Shown: positions 36,729 to 47,028, counted from the first letter of the stretch. The stretch is 64,000 nucleotides of DNA from Pseudoalteromonas luteoviolacea NCIMB 1942 (GCF_001625595.1 NZ_AUXT01000216.1:59603-123602); one strand, 5' to 3'. Translations and numbers: made by a program. The notes: generated by a model from the letters alone, not told the origin.

Positions 36729-37883
36729 CTAAAACAGCTCAATATCTGTTTGCGCGGGGACTTCTTCTTCTCCCCAAGGTTTTGCCATTTGATTGAGGCT
36801 TTGAATGAGCTCCTGACGCACTTGAGTTATTTCTCCCAGTTTATATCGGATAATTGAAAACTCGTCATTCACAAAGGCAAAGTGCTCGCAAAGGCTTTCA
36901 ATTGATGCTTTATATTCTTCCCCTAAGGCTTGTTTAACAGCATCTTGTTTTACAAATGCTTCCAGCTCAGAGACTTTGGTGCCATACACTTCACCAATAC
37001 AACTTAGTTGCTCACTGAGTTGAGCAAAAGCCAAGCCAATTTCTTCCACTTTGTTAAGCGCTACCTCGCTTACTTCCATGTCTTTTATTTTGGCGTTGGT
37101 CGCTTCCAATATATGGGGTAATAAATCTTTAAACCGACCATAAAGTGCAGGGTCGTCAGTTGGCATATTTTTTATGAGCAGAGATACTTTTGGATAATTG
37201 ATAATCGTTCGCCGGCCAAAATCGACAAAACGACTCCCCTCTTTATTGGTTTCCAATAATTCTTGCTCTATGGGTTGAATTGCTCCCTCTTGCGAAAAAA
37301 ACACGGCCTGATTGTGATACCAAAATGCCAACGCGACTTCTAAATTGAGTGGCGTAAAAAACTCTAAAAAGTACTCAGATAGGGTACTTAAATCATGAGC
37401 ATGGTAAGACTGACCCACATAGCGCATTATGCGCCCCATATCGCCTGAGTCTGTCATGGCAATTTCAGCGGTAATTTGCGCCCGCTGCATATCTTGTTTA
37501 AGTGCCACCGACTGGCGCCGATAGTCATCTAACACTTTGATTCTAGCAAGTAACTCAGACCCTTCAAAAGGCTTCACTATGTAATCTGCTGCGCCCGCAT
37601 TGTAGCCTCGCATTCGTTCACTAATGTCCCCTTTTGAAGACAAAAACATGACGGGTATATCAACCGTGTGCTCCCCACCTTTGAGCCGCTCACACACCTC
37701 AAACCCAGACATACCGGGCATTTCAACGTCAAGTAAGATAATATCTGGCTGATACTTTATCGCTAACCTTAGGCCTTGTTCACCATTTTTTGCATGGATC
37801 AATTTACAGTTTTGAGATAGTGACTGCTCGATAACATGGTGGATCAGCTTGTCATCGTCAATGGCAAGCACTAAGTTGGTCAT
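36729..37883 (-). CDS. response regulator with GAF-like C-terminal domain
   Basis: The 384 aa protein has a complete receiver (1-120): acidic Asp9-Asp11 cluster, phospho-acceptor Asp52 (ILLDVEMPGMSG), Thr/Ser site Ser82 and Lys104 (YIVKPF). A helical linker leads to a region (about 150-265) whose strand and helix pattern (VALAFWYHNQAVFF, later KVSLLIKNMP) resembles a GAF domain, and a C-terminal coiled coil (about 265-370). There is no DNA-binding or known enzymatic output domain. It lies between prlC and rsmJ on the same strand. The output may be protein-protein interaction. Confidence 0.8.
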   Translation of the reverse strand: MTNLVLAIDDDKLIHHVIEQSLSQNCKLIHAKNGEQGLRLAIKYQPDIILLDVEMPGMSGFEVCERLKGGEHTVDIPVMFLSSKGDISERMRGYNAGAADYIVKPFEGSELLARIKVLDDYRRQSVALKQDMQRAQITAEIAMTDSGDMGRIMRYVGQSYHAHDLSTLSEYFLEFFTPLNLEVALAFWYHNQAVFFSQEGAIQPIEQELLETNKEGSRFVDFGRRTIINYPKVSLLIKNMPTDDPALYGRFKDLLPHILEATNAKIKDMEVSEVALNKVEEIGLAFAQLSEQLSCIGEVYGTKVSELEAFVKQDAVKQALGEEYKASIESLCEHFAFVNDEFSIIRYKLGEITQVRQELIQSLNQMAKPWGEEEVPAQTDIELF

Positions 37884-37958
37884 ATGGCTTTCCCTACAAG
37901 ATCAGGTCTTTACCAAAGCATAGACGGAAACGCTTATTTTGCGAGTGCAAAAACAACA

Positions 37959-37978
37959 AAGCGCCCATTCGGGCGCTT
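37959..37978 (-). terminator. terminator after prlC
   Basis: AAGCGCCC and GGGCGCTT form a perfect 8-bp stem with a 4-base loop. On the minus strand it is followed by TGTTGTTTTT. It separates prlC from the response regulator gene. Confidence 0.8.
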
Positions 37979-38009
37979 CGATATATCAATTAGTGACTTA
38001 GCTATGTAA

Positions 38010-40055
38010 TTAGGCAGCTTTTCCTATGCCGCTATGGCGGAGCAATGCGTCAACCTGAGGTGCACGCCCTCTAAAACGCTGGAACAATGCCATAGGCTCT
38101 TCAGAGCCACCCATTTCCAGTATATTTTCCATAAAGGATTTACCTGTTTGCGCATTGAAAATACCTTCTTCTTCAAAGCGTGAAAACGCGTCAGCTGAGA
38201 GTACTTCGGCCCACTTGTAAGAGTAGTATCCTGCGCTGTAACCGCCCGCAAATATATGGCTAAACGCATGCTGAAAACGGTTAAACTCAGGCGCTTTAAT
38301 AACCGAAATTTGATCACGGACTTGATTCAATGTCGCTTGAATTTGGCACGGTTGTGCAGCGTCATAATCTGCGTGAATATGGAAGTCAAATAATGAAAAC
38401 TCAATTTGTCTGAGCATCATCATCGCTGACTGGTAGTTTTTAGCCGCTAGTAACTTGTCTAGCAACTCTTTAGGGAGTGGTTCGCCAGTCTCATAATGAC
38501 CTGAAATAAAGTTCAACGCCTCCACTTCATAACACCAGTTTTCTAAGAACTGACTCGGCAATTCAACGGCGTCCCAAGCAACCCCATTGATACCCGAAAC
38601 AGCAGGTGCGTCAACTTGTGTCAGCATATGGTGAATACCGTGACCAAACTCATGGAATAAAGTTGTCACTTCGTTGTGCGTAAATAATGCAGGCTTGTCC
38701 CCTACAGCCTTATTAAAGTTACACACTAAGTAAGCTACTGGTGTTTGTAGTGTGCCACTTTCAGATACTCTGCGACCTCGGCAATCATCCATCCATGCAC
38801 CACCGCGTTTATGCTCTCGTGCGTATAGGTCTAAATAGAAGTTACCACGTAATGTGCCCTGCTGATCGTGAATAGCAAAGAAGCGCACGTCTTCATGATA
38901 CGTATCAAACTCTTTGACTTCAGTTACTGAAATACCGAATAAGCGATTGACCGTTTCAAACAGCCCGCTGAGGACCTTGTCAGCTGGGAAGTAAGGACGT
39001 AATTGCTCATCCGAAATTGCGTATTTGGCTTGTTTTAACTTCTCGCCATAATAGCCATAGTCCCACGCTTCGAGCTGAGTCACCTGATACTGCTCTTTCG
39101 CAAACGCTTGTAGCTCTGCTACCTCTTTTTGAGCTTGCGGCTTAGATGCTTTTGCCAAGTCATTCAAAAACTCAAAGACCTGTGCTGGAGACTCTGCCAT
39201 TTTAGTTGCCAAAGAATGCTCCGCATAATTTTCAAACCCAAGCAATTGCGCAATTTCATGTCGCAAAGCTAACTTTTCTGTCATTAATTCTGAGTTATCA
39301 AATTGATTTGCGTTAGGGCCTTGACCAGATGCACGAGTTACATAAGCTCGGTACATTTGCTCGCGCATAGAACGATTATCCGCATAAGTCATCACAGGTA
39401 AATAGGAAGGAATATCTAATGTAAATACCCACCCTTCAAGCTCTTTGCTTTGTGCCGTATGCGCAGCAAGCGCTAAAGCCGATTCCGGCAACCCACCAAG
39501 ATCGGCTTCACCCGTTACATGTAAATGCCAAGCTTGTGTGGCATCCATCACATTGTTACCAAACTTTGAACCTAGCTCAGAAAGCCGTGCACTGATCTCA
39601 CCATAGCGTTTTTGGCCAGCTTCATCTAAGGCAATACCCGATAACTTAAAATCTCTTAGGGCATTTGTAATGGTTTTTCGCTGCGCGACTGACAGCATGT
39701 CGAAGTCGCTACTTTGTTGAATAGACAAATAACCCTTATACAGACCTTGATGTTGGCCAGCGTAAGTTGAATACTCAGAGATAAGCGGTAAACACGCTTC
39801 ATAGGCTTGCCTTAATTCTTCACTATTTACCACAGAGTTCATATGAGACACTGGCGACCACATTCTAGAAAGCTTATCGTCTGCTTCTTCATAGGGCAGA
39901 ACAAAGTTATCCCATGTAAACTGGTCCTGTTCCACAATACAGTCAATGGTATTGCGGCAGTGTTCAATGGCTGCTTTTAATGCAGGAACAATGTGCTCTG
40001 ACTTTATGTTTGAAAACGGCGGTAATCCTTCTAAACCAATTAATGGGTTACTCAT
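38010..40055 (-). CDS. prlC: oligopeptidase A (M3 metallopeptidase)
   Basis: PrlC/OpdA degrades short peptides, including cleaved signal peptides, in the cytoplasm. The ATG at 40055 with an AAGAGAGA site gives 681 aa, close to the E. coli length of 680. The zinc site is HEFGH at 468-472, and Glu498 is the likely third ligand. The conserved C-terminal block with GGYSAGYYSYKWAEVLSADA is intact. It is divergent from gorA; prlC, rsmJ and gor are also neighbours in E. coli. Confidence 0.96.
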   Translation of the reverse strand: MSNPLIGLEGLPPFSNIKSEHIVPALKAAIEHCRNTIDCIVEQDQFTWDNFVLPYEEADDKLSRMWSPVSHMNSVVNSEELRQAYEACLPLISEYSTYAGQHQGLYKGYLSIQQSSDFDMLSVAQRKTITNALRDFKLSGIALDEAGQKRYGEISARLSELGSKFGNNVMDATQAWHLHVTGEADLGGLPESALALAAHTAQSKELEGWVFTLDIPSYLPVMTYADNRSMREQMYRAYVTRASGQGPNANQFDNSELMTEKLALRHEIAQLLGFENYAEHSLATKMAESPAQVFEFLNDLAKASKPQAQKEVAELQAFAKEQYQVTQLEAWDYGYYGEKLKQAKYAISDEQLRPYFPADKVLSGLFETVNRLFGISVTEVKEFDTYHEDVRFFAIHDQQGTLRGNFYLDLYAREHKRGGAWMDDCRGRRVSESGTLQTPVAYLVCNFNKAVGDKPALFTHNEVTTLFHEFGHGIHHMLTQVDAPAVSGINGVAWDAVELPSQFLENWCYEVEALNFISGHYETGEPLPKELLDKLLAAKNYQSAMMMLRQIEFSLFDFHIHADYDAAQPCQIQATLNQVRDQISVIKAPEFNRFQHAFSHIFAGGYSAGYYSYKWAEVLSADAFSRFEEEGIFNAQTGKSFMENILEMGGSEEPMALFQRFRGRAPQVDALLRHSGIGKAA

Positions 40056-40208
40056 AATGTCTCTCTTAAATTTTTTATTTCCCAATTAAACTTGAAATAA
40101 GGGCTAATAGCGCAAATACAAGTAAAACTTACTAACCTAGTTGAAAGTAATGACGTATTTTATCTGTCATCTTAAGACTAGTTCAGCGAATTCAGAAGAG
40201 GAAAAATT

Positions 40209-41567
40209 ATGGCTCAACATTTTGACTACATTGCCATCGGTGGTGGCAGTGGCGGCATCGCATCAGCTAACCGTGCGGCAATGCGTGGCGCTAAAGTCGC
40301 ACTTGTCGAAGCAAAACATATGGGTGGCACGTGTGTTAACGTAGGCTGCGTACCTAAAAAAGTTATGTGGCACGGTGCTCAGGTTGCTGAAGCCATCAAG
40401 CTTTATGCGCCAGACTACGGCTTTGATGTTGAGCTAAAAAACTTTAACTGGGCCAAATTGGTGGAAAGCCGTGAAGCTTATATTGGTCGTATTCATCAAG
40501 GTTACAACAAATACCTTGCAAGTAATGGCGTAACAGTTATTAACGGGGTTGCCAAATTCATCGACAATAAAACCATTGAAGTCAATGGCGAACAATATAC
40601 AGCCGATCATATCTGTATTGCTGTTGGTGGCCGCCCAAGTGTGCCAAATATCCCTGGGGCTGAACATGGTATCGATTCAAATGGCTTCTTTGAGTTAAAC
40701 GAACAACCGCGCCGCGTTGCAGTCGTTGGCGCGGGTTACATCGCCGTTGAATTAGCCGGTGTACTACATAGTCTAGGCACTGAAACCCACTTATTTGTGC
40801 GTAAACATGCACCGCTTCGTAATTTTGACCCTATGGTCGTTGAAACACTGACTGAAGTGATGGAGAAGGAAGGGCCAACTTTACATACTCATGCAACACC
40901 TGAAGAACTCGTGAAAGAGGCTGATGGTTCAGTAACACTACATCTCGAAAACGGCGAATCACACACAGTTGATCAAGTGATTTGGGCAATTGGTCGCGAG
41001 CCGGTAACAGATAAAATCAACTTAGCAGCTACCGATGTTGAAATCACTGATAAAGGCTATGTGGAAGTAGACGAGTGGCAAAATACATCTGTGTCTGGTA
41101 TTTACGCGCTGGGCGATATCATGGAAGGCGGTATTGAGTTAACGCCAGTAGCTGTAAAAGCAGGTCGTATGCTGGCAGAGCGCCTATTTAACCCGGAATT
41201 GCCGAATGCCAAAATGGACTACAACCTTGTACCAACGGTTGTGTTCAGCCACCCTCCAATTGGTACCATTGGGCTTACCGAGCCAGAAGCTATTGCAGAG
41301 TACGGCGAGGACAACGTCAAAGTGTACAATTCTACTTTCGCAGCCATGTACACGGCGGTGACACAACACCGTCAACCTTGCAGAATGAAGCTGGTTTGCG
41401 CAGGCCCTGAAGAAAAGGTTGTAGGTCTGCACGGTATTGGCTTTGCGGTTGATGAAATGATCCAAGGTTTTGGTGTTGCTATGAAGATGGGCGCAACCAA
41501 AGCAGACTTTGATTCAGTGGTAGCCATTCACCCAACAGGCTCTGAAGAGTTTGTGACGATGAGGTAA
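40209..41567 (+). CDS. gorA: glutathione-disulfide reductase
   Basis: The 452 aa flavoenzyme reduces glutathione disulfide with NADPH. FAD motif GGGSGGIAS (11-19), redox-active Cys42 and Cys47 in GGTCVNVGCVPKK, NADPH-binding GAGYIAVELAG with the arginines of VRKHAPLR that favour NADPH over NADH, and the His441-Glu446 active-site pair in HPTGSEE are all present. A GAGGA ribosome binding site precedes the ATG. Monocistronic. Confidence 0.97.
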   Translation: MAQHFDYIAIGGGSGGIASANRAAMRGAKVALVEAKHMGGTCVNVGCVPKKVMWHGAQVAEAIKLYAPDYGFDVELKNFNWAKLVESREAYIGRIHQGYNKYLASNGVTVINGVAKFIDNKTIEVNGEQYTADHICIAVGGRPSVPNIPGAEHGIDSNGFFELNEQPRRVAVVGAGYIAVELAGVLHSLGTETHLFVRKHAPLRNFDPMVVETLTEVMEKEGPTLHTHATPEELVKEADGSVTLHLENGESHTVDQVIWAIGREPVTDKINLAATDVEITDKGYVEVDEWQNTSVSGIYALGDIMEGGIELTPVAVKAGRMLAERLFNPELPNAKMDYNLVPTVVFSHPPIGTIGLTEPEAIAEYGEDNVKVYNSTFAAMYTAVTQHRQPCRMKLVCAGPEEKVVGLHGIGFAVDEMIQGFGVAMKMGATKADFDSVVAIHPTGSEEFVTMR

Positions 41568-41725
41568 CCGCTTCGCTCAATCTATAAATAGGGCTATATT
41601 GAAAACATGGTCCTATTAATTTTATAACTTCATTTGACTCTTTTGTTTGTCTAATCTTTGTTCACCCCTTGAGTAAATTAGACAAATCCAACTCTGGCCA
41701 CAATACTCATACAAACCTTGATGTC

Positions 41726-42598
41726 ATGAAAGCACTTATGAAAGCACTTTGGATTGCCGGTTTGATATATATGTGGGCCTTTATTCAACCAGCTCATGCC
41801 CAGACTTATAGACATAAACTATTGGTATCAGCGCACCCAATAGAGCCATTTATCATTACCCATCATGGTGAAGTACAAAGTGGGTTTATTGTGGATATTT
41901 TTCATGAACTTGAACAGATGCTTGGGCGTCAGCATTCAGTTCAAATCAGCTCATTTGCACGTGGCATCAAAATGTTAGAAAAGGGCTCTAAAGTTGTCAG
42001 TGCAAGGTATCGACAAACTATCGTCTACCATCGAGCACATTTGGTCGTGGCGAAAACACCGGCAAGACTCGAACGGTTCAAATGGGTGGGCCCTTTGCTA
42101 TTTGACGGCCCTGTACTCTATCAAAAATCGAAAGACACAAGAGAGTTTAATAGTTTAGAAGATATAAAGCACAGTGAGGCTACATGTATCACGCAACATA
42201 AAGTTCGTGACTCTGAATTATATGCTCAACACCAAATCCTTTATCATGAGACGCAAAGCCAAGTGGGGGCTATTCAGCTATTGCTCCAACCGAAAAGCCG
42301 CTTTGATTGCACTATGCTATCACTGATGAATACCCGTGAGGTCCTCAGCTTAGCTGGACACCCTTTATCACATCTCAAAGCGATGAATATTCAATTGCCG
42401 GCTCAAGGCGTATACATAGCTTTTTCGCTAATGACGCCAGATGACATTATCGCAAAATGGCAAAGCGCACTTGAGCAACTCAATCAAACAGGTAAACGGC
42501 TTGAAATCATACAGCGCTACGTCCCTTTCTATACCGCTGAGCTCGAAGAGCAACTGCGTCAGTCTATTCAACCAGAACTTCAAGAGGAACTAGAATAA
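41726..42598 (+). CDS. periplasmic solute-binding protein, family 3-like
   Basis: The ATG at 41726 gives 290 aa with a clear signal peptide ending in PAHAQ; the longer frame begins with TTG and lacks a signal. The mature protein has the SBP_bac_3 pattern: HPIEPFIITHHGEVQSGFIV near the N-terminus, as in YSPFSF-type motifs of amino-acid-binding proteins. No ABC permease is adjacent. Many such orphan proteins exist in Pseudoalteromonas, and their ligands are unknown. Confidence 0.75.
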   Translation: MKALMKALWIAGLIYMWAFIQPAHAQTYRHKLLVSAHPIEPFIITHHGEVQSGFIVDIFHELEQMLGRQHSVQISSFARGIKMLEKGSKVVSARYRQTIVYHRAHLVVAKTPARLERFKWVGPLLFDGPVLYQKSKDTREFNSLEDIKHSEATCITQHKVRDSELYAQHQILYHETQSQVGAIQLLLQPKSRFDCTMLSLMNTREVLSLAGHPLSHLKAMNIQLPAQGVYIAFSLMTPDDIIAKWQSALEQLNQTGKRLEIIQRYVPFYTAELEEQLRQSIQPELQEELE

Positions 42599-42898
42599 TT
42601 AATCATCCCTAATTTAGTTACAGCTAAAACCATTTCTCCTCACTGCTTGCTCGTTACAAAGCTAAGAAGCCCACTTCTCTTAATTATTCTTGCAGCACAA
42701 ACGATGCCTTCCTTTATCTATGCATGGTTAAAAGTTACAATACTAATTATTAGAGCTCTAAATTTATTAGCGCTTTATGTTTTGAAATGGGGTTCATGTC
42801 TGAAGGTATAAGGCAATTCATTAGCGCCGATACATCTAACTACAATACGCCTCGCCACAAAACAAATTTATTCGTGATCTAATAATTAGAGTTTCACT
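42599..42898. other. 300-bp intergenic region upstream of the BCCT gene
   Basis: I see no gene, tRNA or clear hairpin here. It presumably carries the promoter of the BCCT transporter. Confidence 0.5.
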
Positions 42899-44851
42899 AT
42901 GAAAAAAGACAACTCGTCTCTAAATTTACCCGTTTTTTATACTTCCTCGGCCGTCGTGCTGGTACTGGTCATTTTTGCCGTATTCAGTCCAACGACCGCA
43001 TCCTCCCTATTTTCGTTAACTCAGTCAGCCATCACTCAAAACGCCAGCTGGTTTTACGTGTTAACGGTGGCAATTATTTTAGGCCTAGTCGTGTATCTTA
43101 GTATGTCTCGATTTGGCGAAATAAAGCTTGGGCCAGACCACTCCGATCCCGACTATAGCTTTTCAACTTGGCTGGCAATGCTCTTTGCCGCAGGCATGGG
43201 GATCGGGCTGATGTTTTTTGGCGTCGCGGAACCCGTAATGCATTTTGTTTCTCCGCCATCACAACAAAGCGGTTCACTCGAAGCAATTAAAGAAGCAATG
43301 AAAATCACATTCTTTCATTGGGGTTTTCACGCATGGGCAATTTACGCCATCGTGGCTATGATCCTCGCTTACTTTAGCTACCGACATAACTTACCCTTAA
43401 CACTGCGCTCCGCCCTCTACCCGATTATTGGCGATCGCATAAATGGCTGGGCCGGCCATGCCGTAGATATTTTCGCGGTAGTTGGTACTGTTTTTGGTGT
43501 AGCCACGTCGCTTGGTTTGGGAGCAGCTCAAGTCAACTCTGGGCTGGCTTATCTGTTTTCATTTGAGGTTTCAACGCTCAATCAAGTCTTCATTATGATA
43601 GGTATCACCGCGCTGGCATCTATTTCAGTGGCCACAGGGCTAGATAAAGGCATTAAGATCCTCTCTCAAACGAATATGATTTTGGCCGTTGTGCTACTGG
43701 CGTTAATATTTTTTATTGGCCCTAGCGTGTTTTTACTTCAAGCCTATGTACAAAATTTTGGTGAATACCTCTCCGATATTGTTTCAACCACCTTTAATTT
43801 ATTCGCCTATGAAAAGAAAGACTGGATAGGTGGTTGGACTATTTTTTATTGGGGCTGGTGGCTAGCTTGGGCACCGTTTGTAGGATTGTTTATCGCCCGT
43901 ATTTCTAAAGGACGCACTATTCGCGAATTTGTGATTGGCGTGACCTGTATTCCAACAGCCTTCACCTTATTATGGATGACTATCTTTGGTAATTCTGCCC
44001 TGTCGATGATTTTTGAGCAGGGTTTAACCAACATCTCACAAATGGTCAGCAACAATTCGGCCGTAGCCTTGTTTGTATTTTTAGAAAACTACCCACTGTC
44101 ACAAATGCTAATTGGACTTTCAATTATCATGATTGTGGTGTTCTTTGTTACCTCTTGTGACTCGGGCGCTATGGTCATAGACATGTTGTGCTCTAACGGC
44201 AAAAACGACACACCGCTTTGGCAAAGGTTGTTTTGGTCTATTGGTGTTGGGATTGTTGCAGCCGCTTTAAGCCTTGCAGGCGGATTAGATGCTCTGCAAA
44301 CGTTGACCATAGCGAGTGCTCTGCCATTTTCTATTGTGCTATTGGTCGCCTGCTACGGCCTAATTAGCGCCCTACGAGTGGACGATGCTAAGCGCAGCGC
44401 ACAAACCATGCCTATGACTTTTGAAAACCAAGTAAATGATGAGCAAACATGGCAAGAGAGTCTGGCGCTACTCATTGCGACGCCAGCTAAAGGTAAAGTC
44501 GACAAGTTTATCCTGAAAGAAGCCAAACCGGCTCTGAAAAAAATCAGAGATGAGTTTGAGAATAATCAGCTAGAAGCTGAGGTGAAAGTACATAACTCGG
44601 CAGTTATTCTTACAGTTCATCACGGTGACGAGCACGATTTTGTTTATGGAGTGTATAAAAATAAGCGTCTACAGCCTGATTTTACTCAAAGTGATGTAAC
44701 AGACAGTGACTCATATTATTGTGCAGAGGTGCACTTAAGTGAAGGCGGGCAAAATTACGATATTATGGGCTGGTCAGAAACCGCCATTATTAATGATGTA
44801 CTGTCACAGTACCAAAAACACCTACACTTTTTAAATGTGCTACGCGAGTAG
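42899..44851 (+). CDS. BCCT-family betaine/choline/carnitine-type transporter
   Basis: The 650 aa protein has about 12 membrane helices. The glycine-rich AAGMGIGLMFFGVAEPVMHF (97-116) and the tryptophan-rich FYWGWWLAWAPFVGLFIARIS are the sodium- and substrate-binding regions of BCCT carriers. A cytoplasmic tail of about 150 residues follows the last helix, as in the long BetT type where the tail senses osmolarity. The substrate, choline or glycine betaine, cannot be fixed from sequence alone; no bet genes are adjacent. It faces a convergent marR gene 5 bp away. Confidence 0.93.
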   Translation: MKKDNSSLNLPVFYTSSAVVLVLVIFAVFSPTTASSLFSLTQSAITQNASWFYVLTVAIILGLVVYLSMSRFGEIKLGPDHSDPDYSFSTWLAMLFAAGMGIGLMFFGVAEPVMHFVSPPSQQSGSLEAIKEAMKITFFHWGFHAWAIYAIVAMILAYFSYRHNLPLTLRSALYPIIGDRINGWAGHAVDIFAVVGTVFGVATSLGLGAAQVNSGLAYLFSFEVSTLNQVFIMIGITALASISVATGLDKGIKILSQTNMILAVVLLALIFFIGPSVFLLQAYVQNFGEYLSDIVSTTFNLFAYEKKDWIGGWTIFYWGWWLAWAPFVGLFIARISKGRTIREFVIGVTCIPTAFTLLWMTIFGNSALSMIFEQGLTNISQMVSNNSAVALFVFLENYPLSQMLIGLSIIMIVVFFVTSCDSGAMVIDMLCSNGKNDTPLWQRLFWSIGVGIVAAALSLAGGLDALQTLTIASALPFSIVLLVACYGLISALRVDDAKRSAQTMPMTFENQVNDEQTWQESLALLIATPAKGKVDKFILKEAKPALKKIRDEFENNQLEAEVKVHNSAVILTVHHGDEHDFVYGVYKNKRLQPDFTQSDVTDSDSYYCAEVHLSEGGQNYDIMGWSETAIINDVLSQYQKHLHFLNVLRE

Positions 44852-44856
44852 CGCAC

Positions 44857-45342
44857 TTATTTGCCGGATTCGTTCTGACTCATAGGGGCAATTTCTAACA
44901 CTGGTGCAGCGTCTAACTCATTAGCATCCATCATGGTTGCAATACGTTGCATCGATGACAGTAATAAAGACTGCTCCCATTCCTCTAATTCACAAAAGTT
45001 CTGAATAAAGTGTTCTTGTAAAGGCTGGGGGGCATCAATTAATAGCCCTTTCCCCTGTTGTGATAAAAACAAGCTAACACGCCTCTTGTCTTGCGAGTTC
45101 CTTACACGCTCAACAAGCCCTCGGCTTTCCAATCGGTCCAAAATATTTGTCACCGTCGCAGCGCTTAGATTTACGTTTTTAGCAATTTGGCTTGCTGTCA
45201 CCCCTTTTACGCGAGCAATTTCTTGCATTATCAATAGTTGTGGCCCAGTCAAACCTGATGATTTATTCAACTGTTTAGAATGTAGATCAATCGCCCGAAT
45301 GACTTTTCTTATCGATACTAAGAGTTCTTCGTACTTTTCCAT
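44857..45342 (-). CDS. MarR-family transcriptional regulator
   Basis: Starting at the ATG at 45342, the protein has 161 aa with a winged helix-turn-helix at about 45-95 (GVTASQIAKNVNLSAATVTN, wing DKRRVSLFLSQQG). Upstream codons in the same frame look like non-coding hydrophobic sequence. Ends 5 bp from the BCCT stop. Such MarR proteins often control the neighbouring transporter, but here the genes converge, so the target is open. Confidence 0.87.
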   Translation of the reverse strand: MEKYEELLVSIRKVIRAIDLHSKQLNKSSGLTGPQLLIMQEIARVKGVTASQIAKNVNLSAATVTNILDRLESRGLVERVRNSQDKRRVSLFLSQQGKGLLIDAPQPLQEHFIQNFCELEEWEQSLLLSSMQRIATMMDANELDAAPVLEIAPMSQNESGK

Positions 45343-45414
45343 TTTTATAACCAATAAATACAACGACAATCGCAGTATAATCATAATCTTTAATTTGAGC
45401 TATAAATCAATGTA

Positions 45415-46128
45415 CTAACCTTGGGCAAAGGCCTCAGTGAGTTTGTCCAAAAAGACATAAAGTACTTCATTCATTTGTGCATAATCGTGATGGGCTAGTA
45501 CATCTGGCATTTGCACAAAAGGATATTTTTCAGCCTCGCTAAAGTCTTCATGTTTACTGAGCTCCTTGACCAAATCAGTGGTGAGCTCCATATGGCACTG
45601 AAAACCAAAGACCCACTCTTGGTATTGTACAATTTGCCTTGGGCAGCCTTCACTGTACGCCAAAACCCTAGCTTCTGCGGTAAGGCCCGGCATATCACTA
45701 TGCCAGTGGCCAACTTCAAGTTTCTCTCCAAAATGGCTTAGCAGAGAATGTGATTTAGCGACTTCAGTTAAATGGATAGGAAACTTGCCAACTTCTCTTT
45801 CAGGACTGGATTTATGGCGAGCGCCCAATGCCTCACCAATTAGCTGAGCGCCTAAGCAAACGCCAATAACTAACTTATTTGCGTCAATGAACTGCGTGAT
45901 TAAACGCTGCTCTGCAATAGAGTCAAAATGAGGGCACTGATCAATTGTGGTAGCTGGGCTTTGTGGGCCGCCCATTACAACCAGCATATCCACCCCTTCT
46001 GAATTGCTTAGTAAATTATCACCTTGATACAGTCGAGAATAGCTAACCTGATACTGTGTCTGTAACGCCCATTGCTCAAAAGCACCTGGCGCCTCAAAAT
46101 ACTCGTGGATAACAAAATGAAGATGCAT
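45415..46128 (-). CDS. class I glutamine amidotransferase-like protein
   Basis: The ATG at 46128 gives 237 aa. The nucleophile elbow is VIGVCLGAQLIGEALG with Cys91, and the His-Glu pair is in FGFQCHMELT. An oxyanion-type VVMGGPQSP is present. Such GMP-synthase-like stand-alone domains hydrolyse glutamine or gamma-glutamyl bonds; the acceptor is unknown. It is divergent from the AraC gene with about 100 bp between. Confidence 0.85.
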   Translation of the reverse strand: MHLHFVIHEYFEAPGAFEQWALQTQYQVSYSRLYQGDNLLSNSEGVDMLVVMGGPQSPATTIDQCPHFDSIAEQRLITQFIDANKLVIGVCLGAQLIGEALGARHKSSPEREVGKFPIHLTEVAKSHSLLSHFGEKLEVGHWHSDMPGLTAEARVLAYSEGCPRQIVQYQEWVFGFQCHMELTTDLVKELSKHEDFSEAEKYPFVQMPDVLAHHDYAQMNEVLYVFLDKLTEAFAQG

Positions 46129-46231
46129 GCCTGTCTCTAGTTTTTGCAAAATAAATGTGGGTTTATCATATAACGATCTTTCACGGCATAATTTAAACTA
46201 TAAGACATAAAGTATATAAAAACCGCCATCT

Positions 46232-47023
46232 ATGAACGCCAACACATTAATCAGCATCAACGAACAAAAACAGCTCGTAGCGAAGACAATTAGCATGCCT
46301 GCTAGCTACCTCGATGACTACCACCAGCACCCTTGGCATCAGGTCATTTTTCCAGTATCTGGGTTATTGCAGTCAGAGATAGACAACCGACGAGTAGTTG
46401 TCCCACATAATGCGCTGTTATATATTCCAGCTGGTACGCAGCATAAATCTGTGGCGTTCACTCGCACCGAATTTGCTGCACTCTATTTGAATCCAACAAG
46501 CAAAGTTACTTTTTGTCATGCGCCAAAGTCTTGCTTAGTCACGCCTTTTTTTAAGGAGTTGGTACTACTGCTCCTCAAAAAAGCGGATGCGCCCGACAAC
46601 AATGCCACTTCAAACCTGTTACACGTTTTAAATGACCAAATTACCGCGGCTGCCAACTACGAAATTCCGCTTTTAAAACCAAAAGATCGGCGAACTTTAG
46701 CTATTTTCGAAGGGCTCATAGACCAACCTGCCACCCGCTTAACATTAGCACAGTGGGCACAGCAAGTAGGCGCTTCTGAACGTACATTAAGTCGTTTGTT
46801 CACCAAAGAATTTAATCAATCATTCAGAGCTTGGCGTCAGCACCTAAGGCTCGTGCTATCATTAGAGCTGCTCACCACGACTCGCTCAATACAGGACATC
46901 GCACTTAGCCTTGGCTTTGCATCAGATGCAGCTTATATTTCGGCATTTAAAGCCCTTTTTGTTAATACACCACACACATACCGAAACGGTGTACTTCAAG
47001 CAAAAACAGTTTATAGCCTATAG
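46232..47023 (+). CDS. AraC-family transcriptional regulator with cupin domain
   Basis: The 263 aa protein has a cupin-like N-terminal half (YHQHPWHQVIFPVSGLLQSE; LLYIPAGTQHKS) and two helix-turn-helix motifs at about 160-255 (TLAQWAQQVGASERTLSRLF and SIQDIALSLGFASDAAYISA). The divergent glutamine amidotransferase and the convergent NAD(P)-binding gene, 5 bp from its stop, are candidate targets. Confidence 0.9.
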   Translation: MNANTLISINEQKQLVAKTISMPASYLDDYHQHPWHQVIFPVSGLLQSEIDNRRVVVPHNALLYIPAGTQHKSVAFTRTEFAALYLNPTSKVTFCHAPKSCLVTPFFKELVLLLLKKADAPDNNATSNLLHVLNDQITAAANYEIPLLKPKDRRTLAIFEGLIDQPATRLTLAQWAQQVGASERTLSRLFTKEFNQSFRAWRQHLRLVLSLELLTTTRSIQDIALSLGFASDAAYISAFKALFVNTPHTYRNGVLQAKTVYSL

Positions 47024-47028
47024 CGTTG

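Noticed and set aside
45086..45418. 110-codon plus-strand frame opposite marR
   Set aside because: It mirrors the MarR coding frame and shows no domain.
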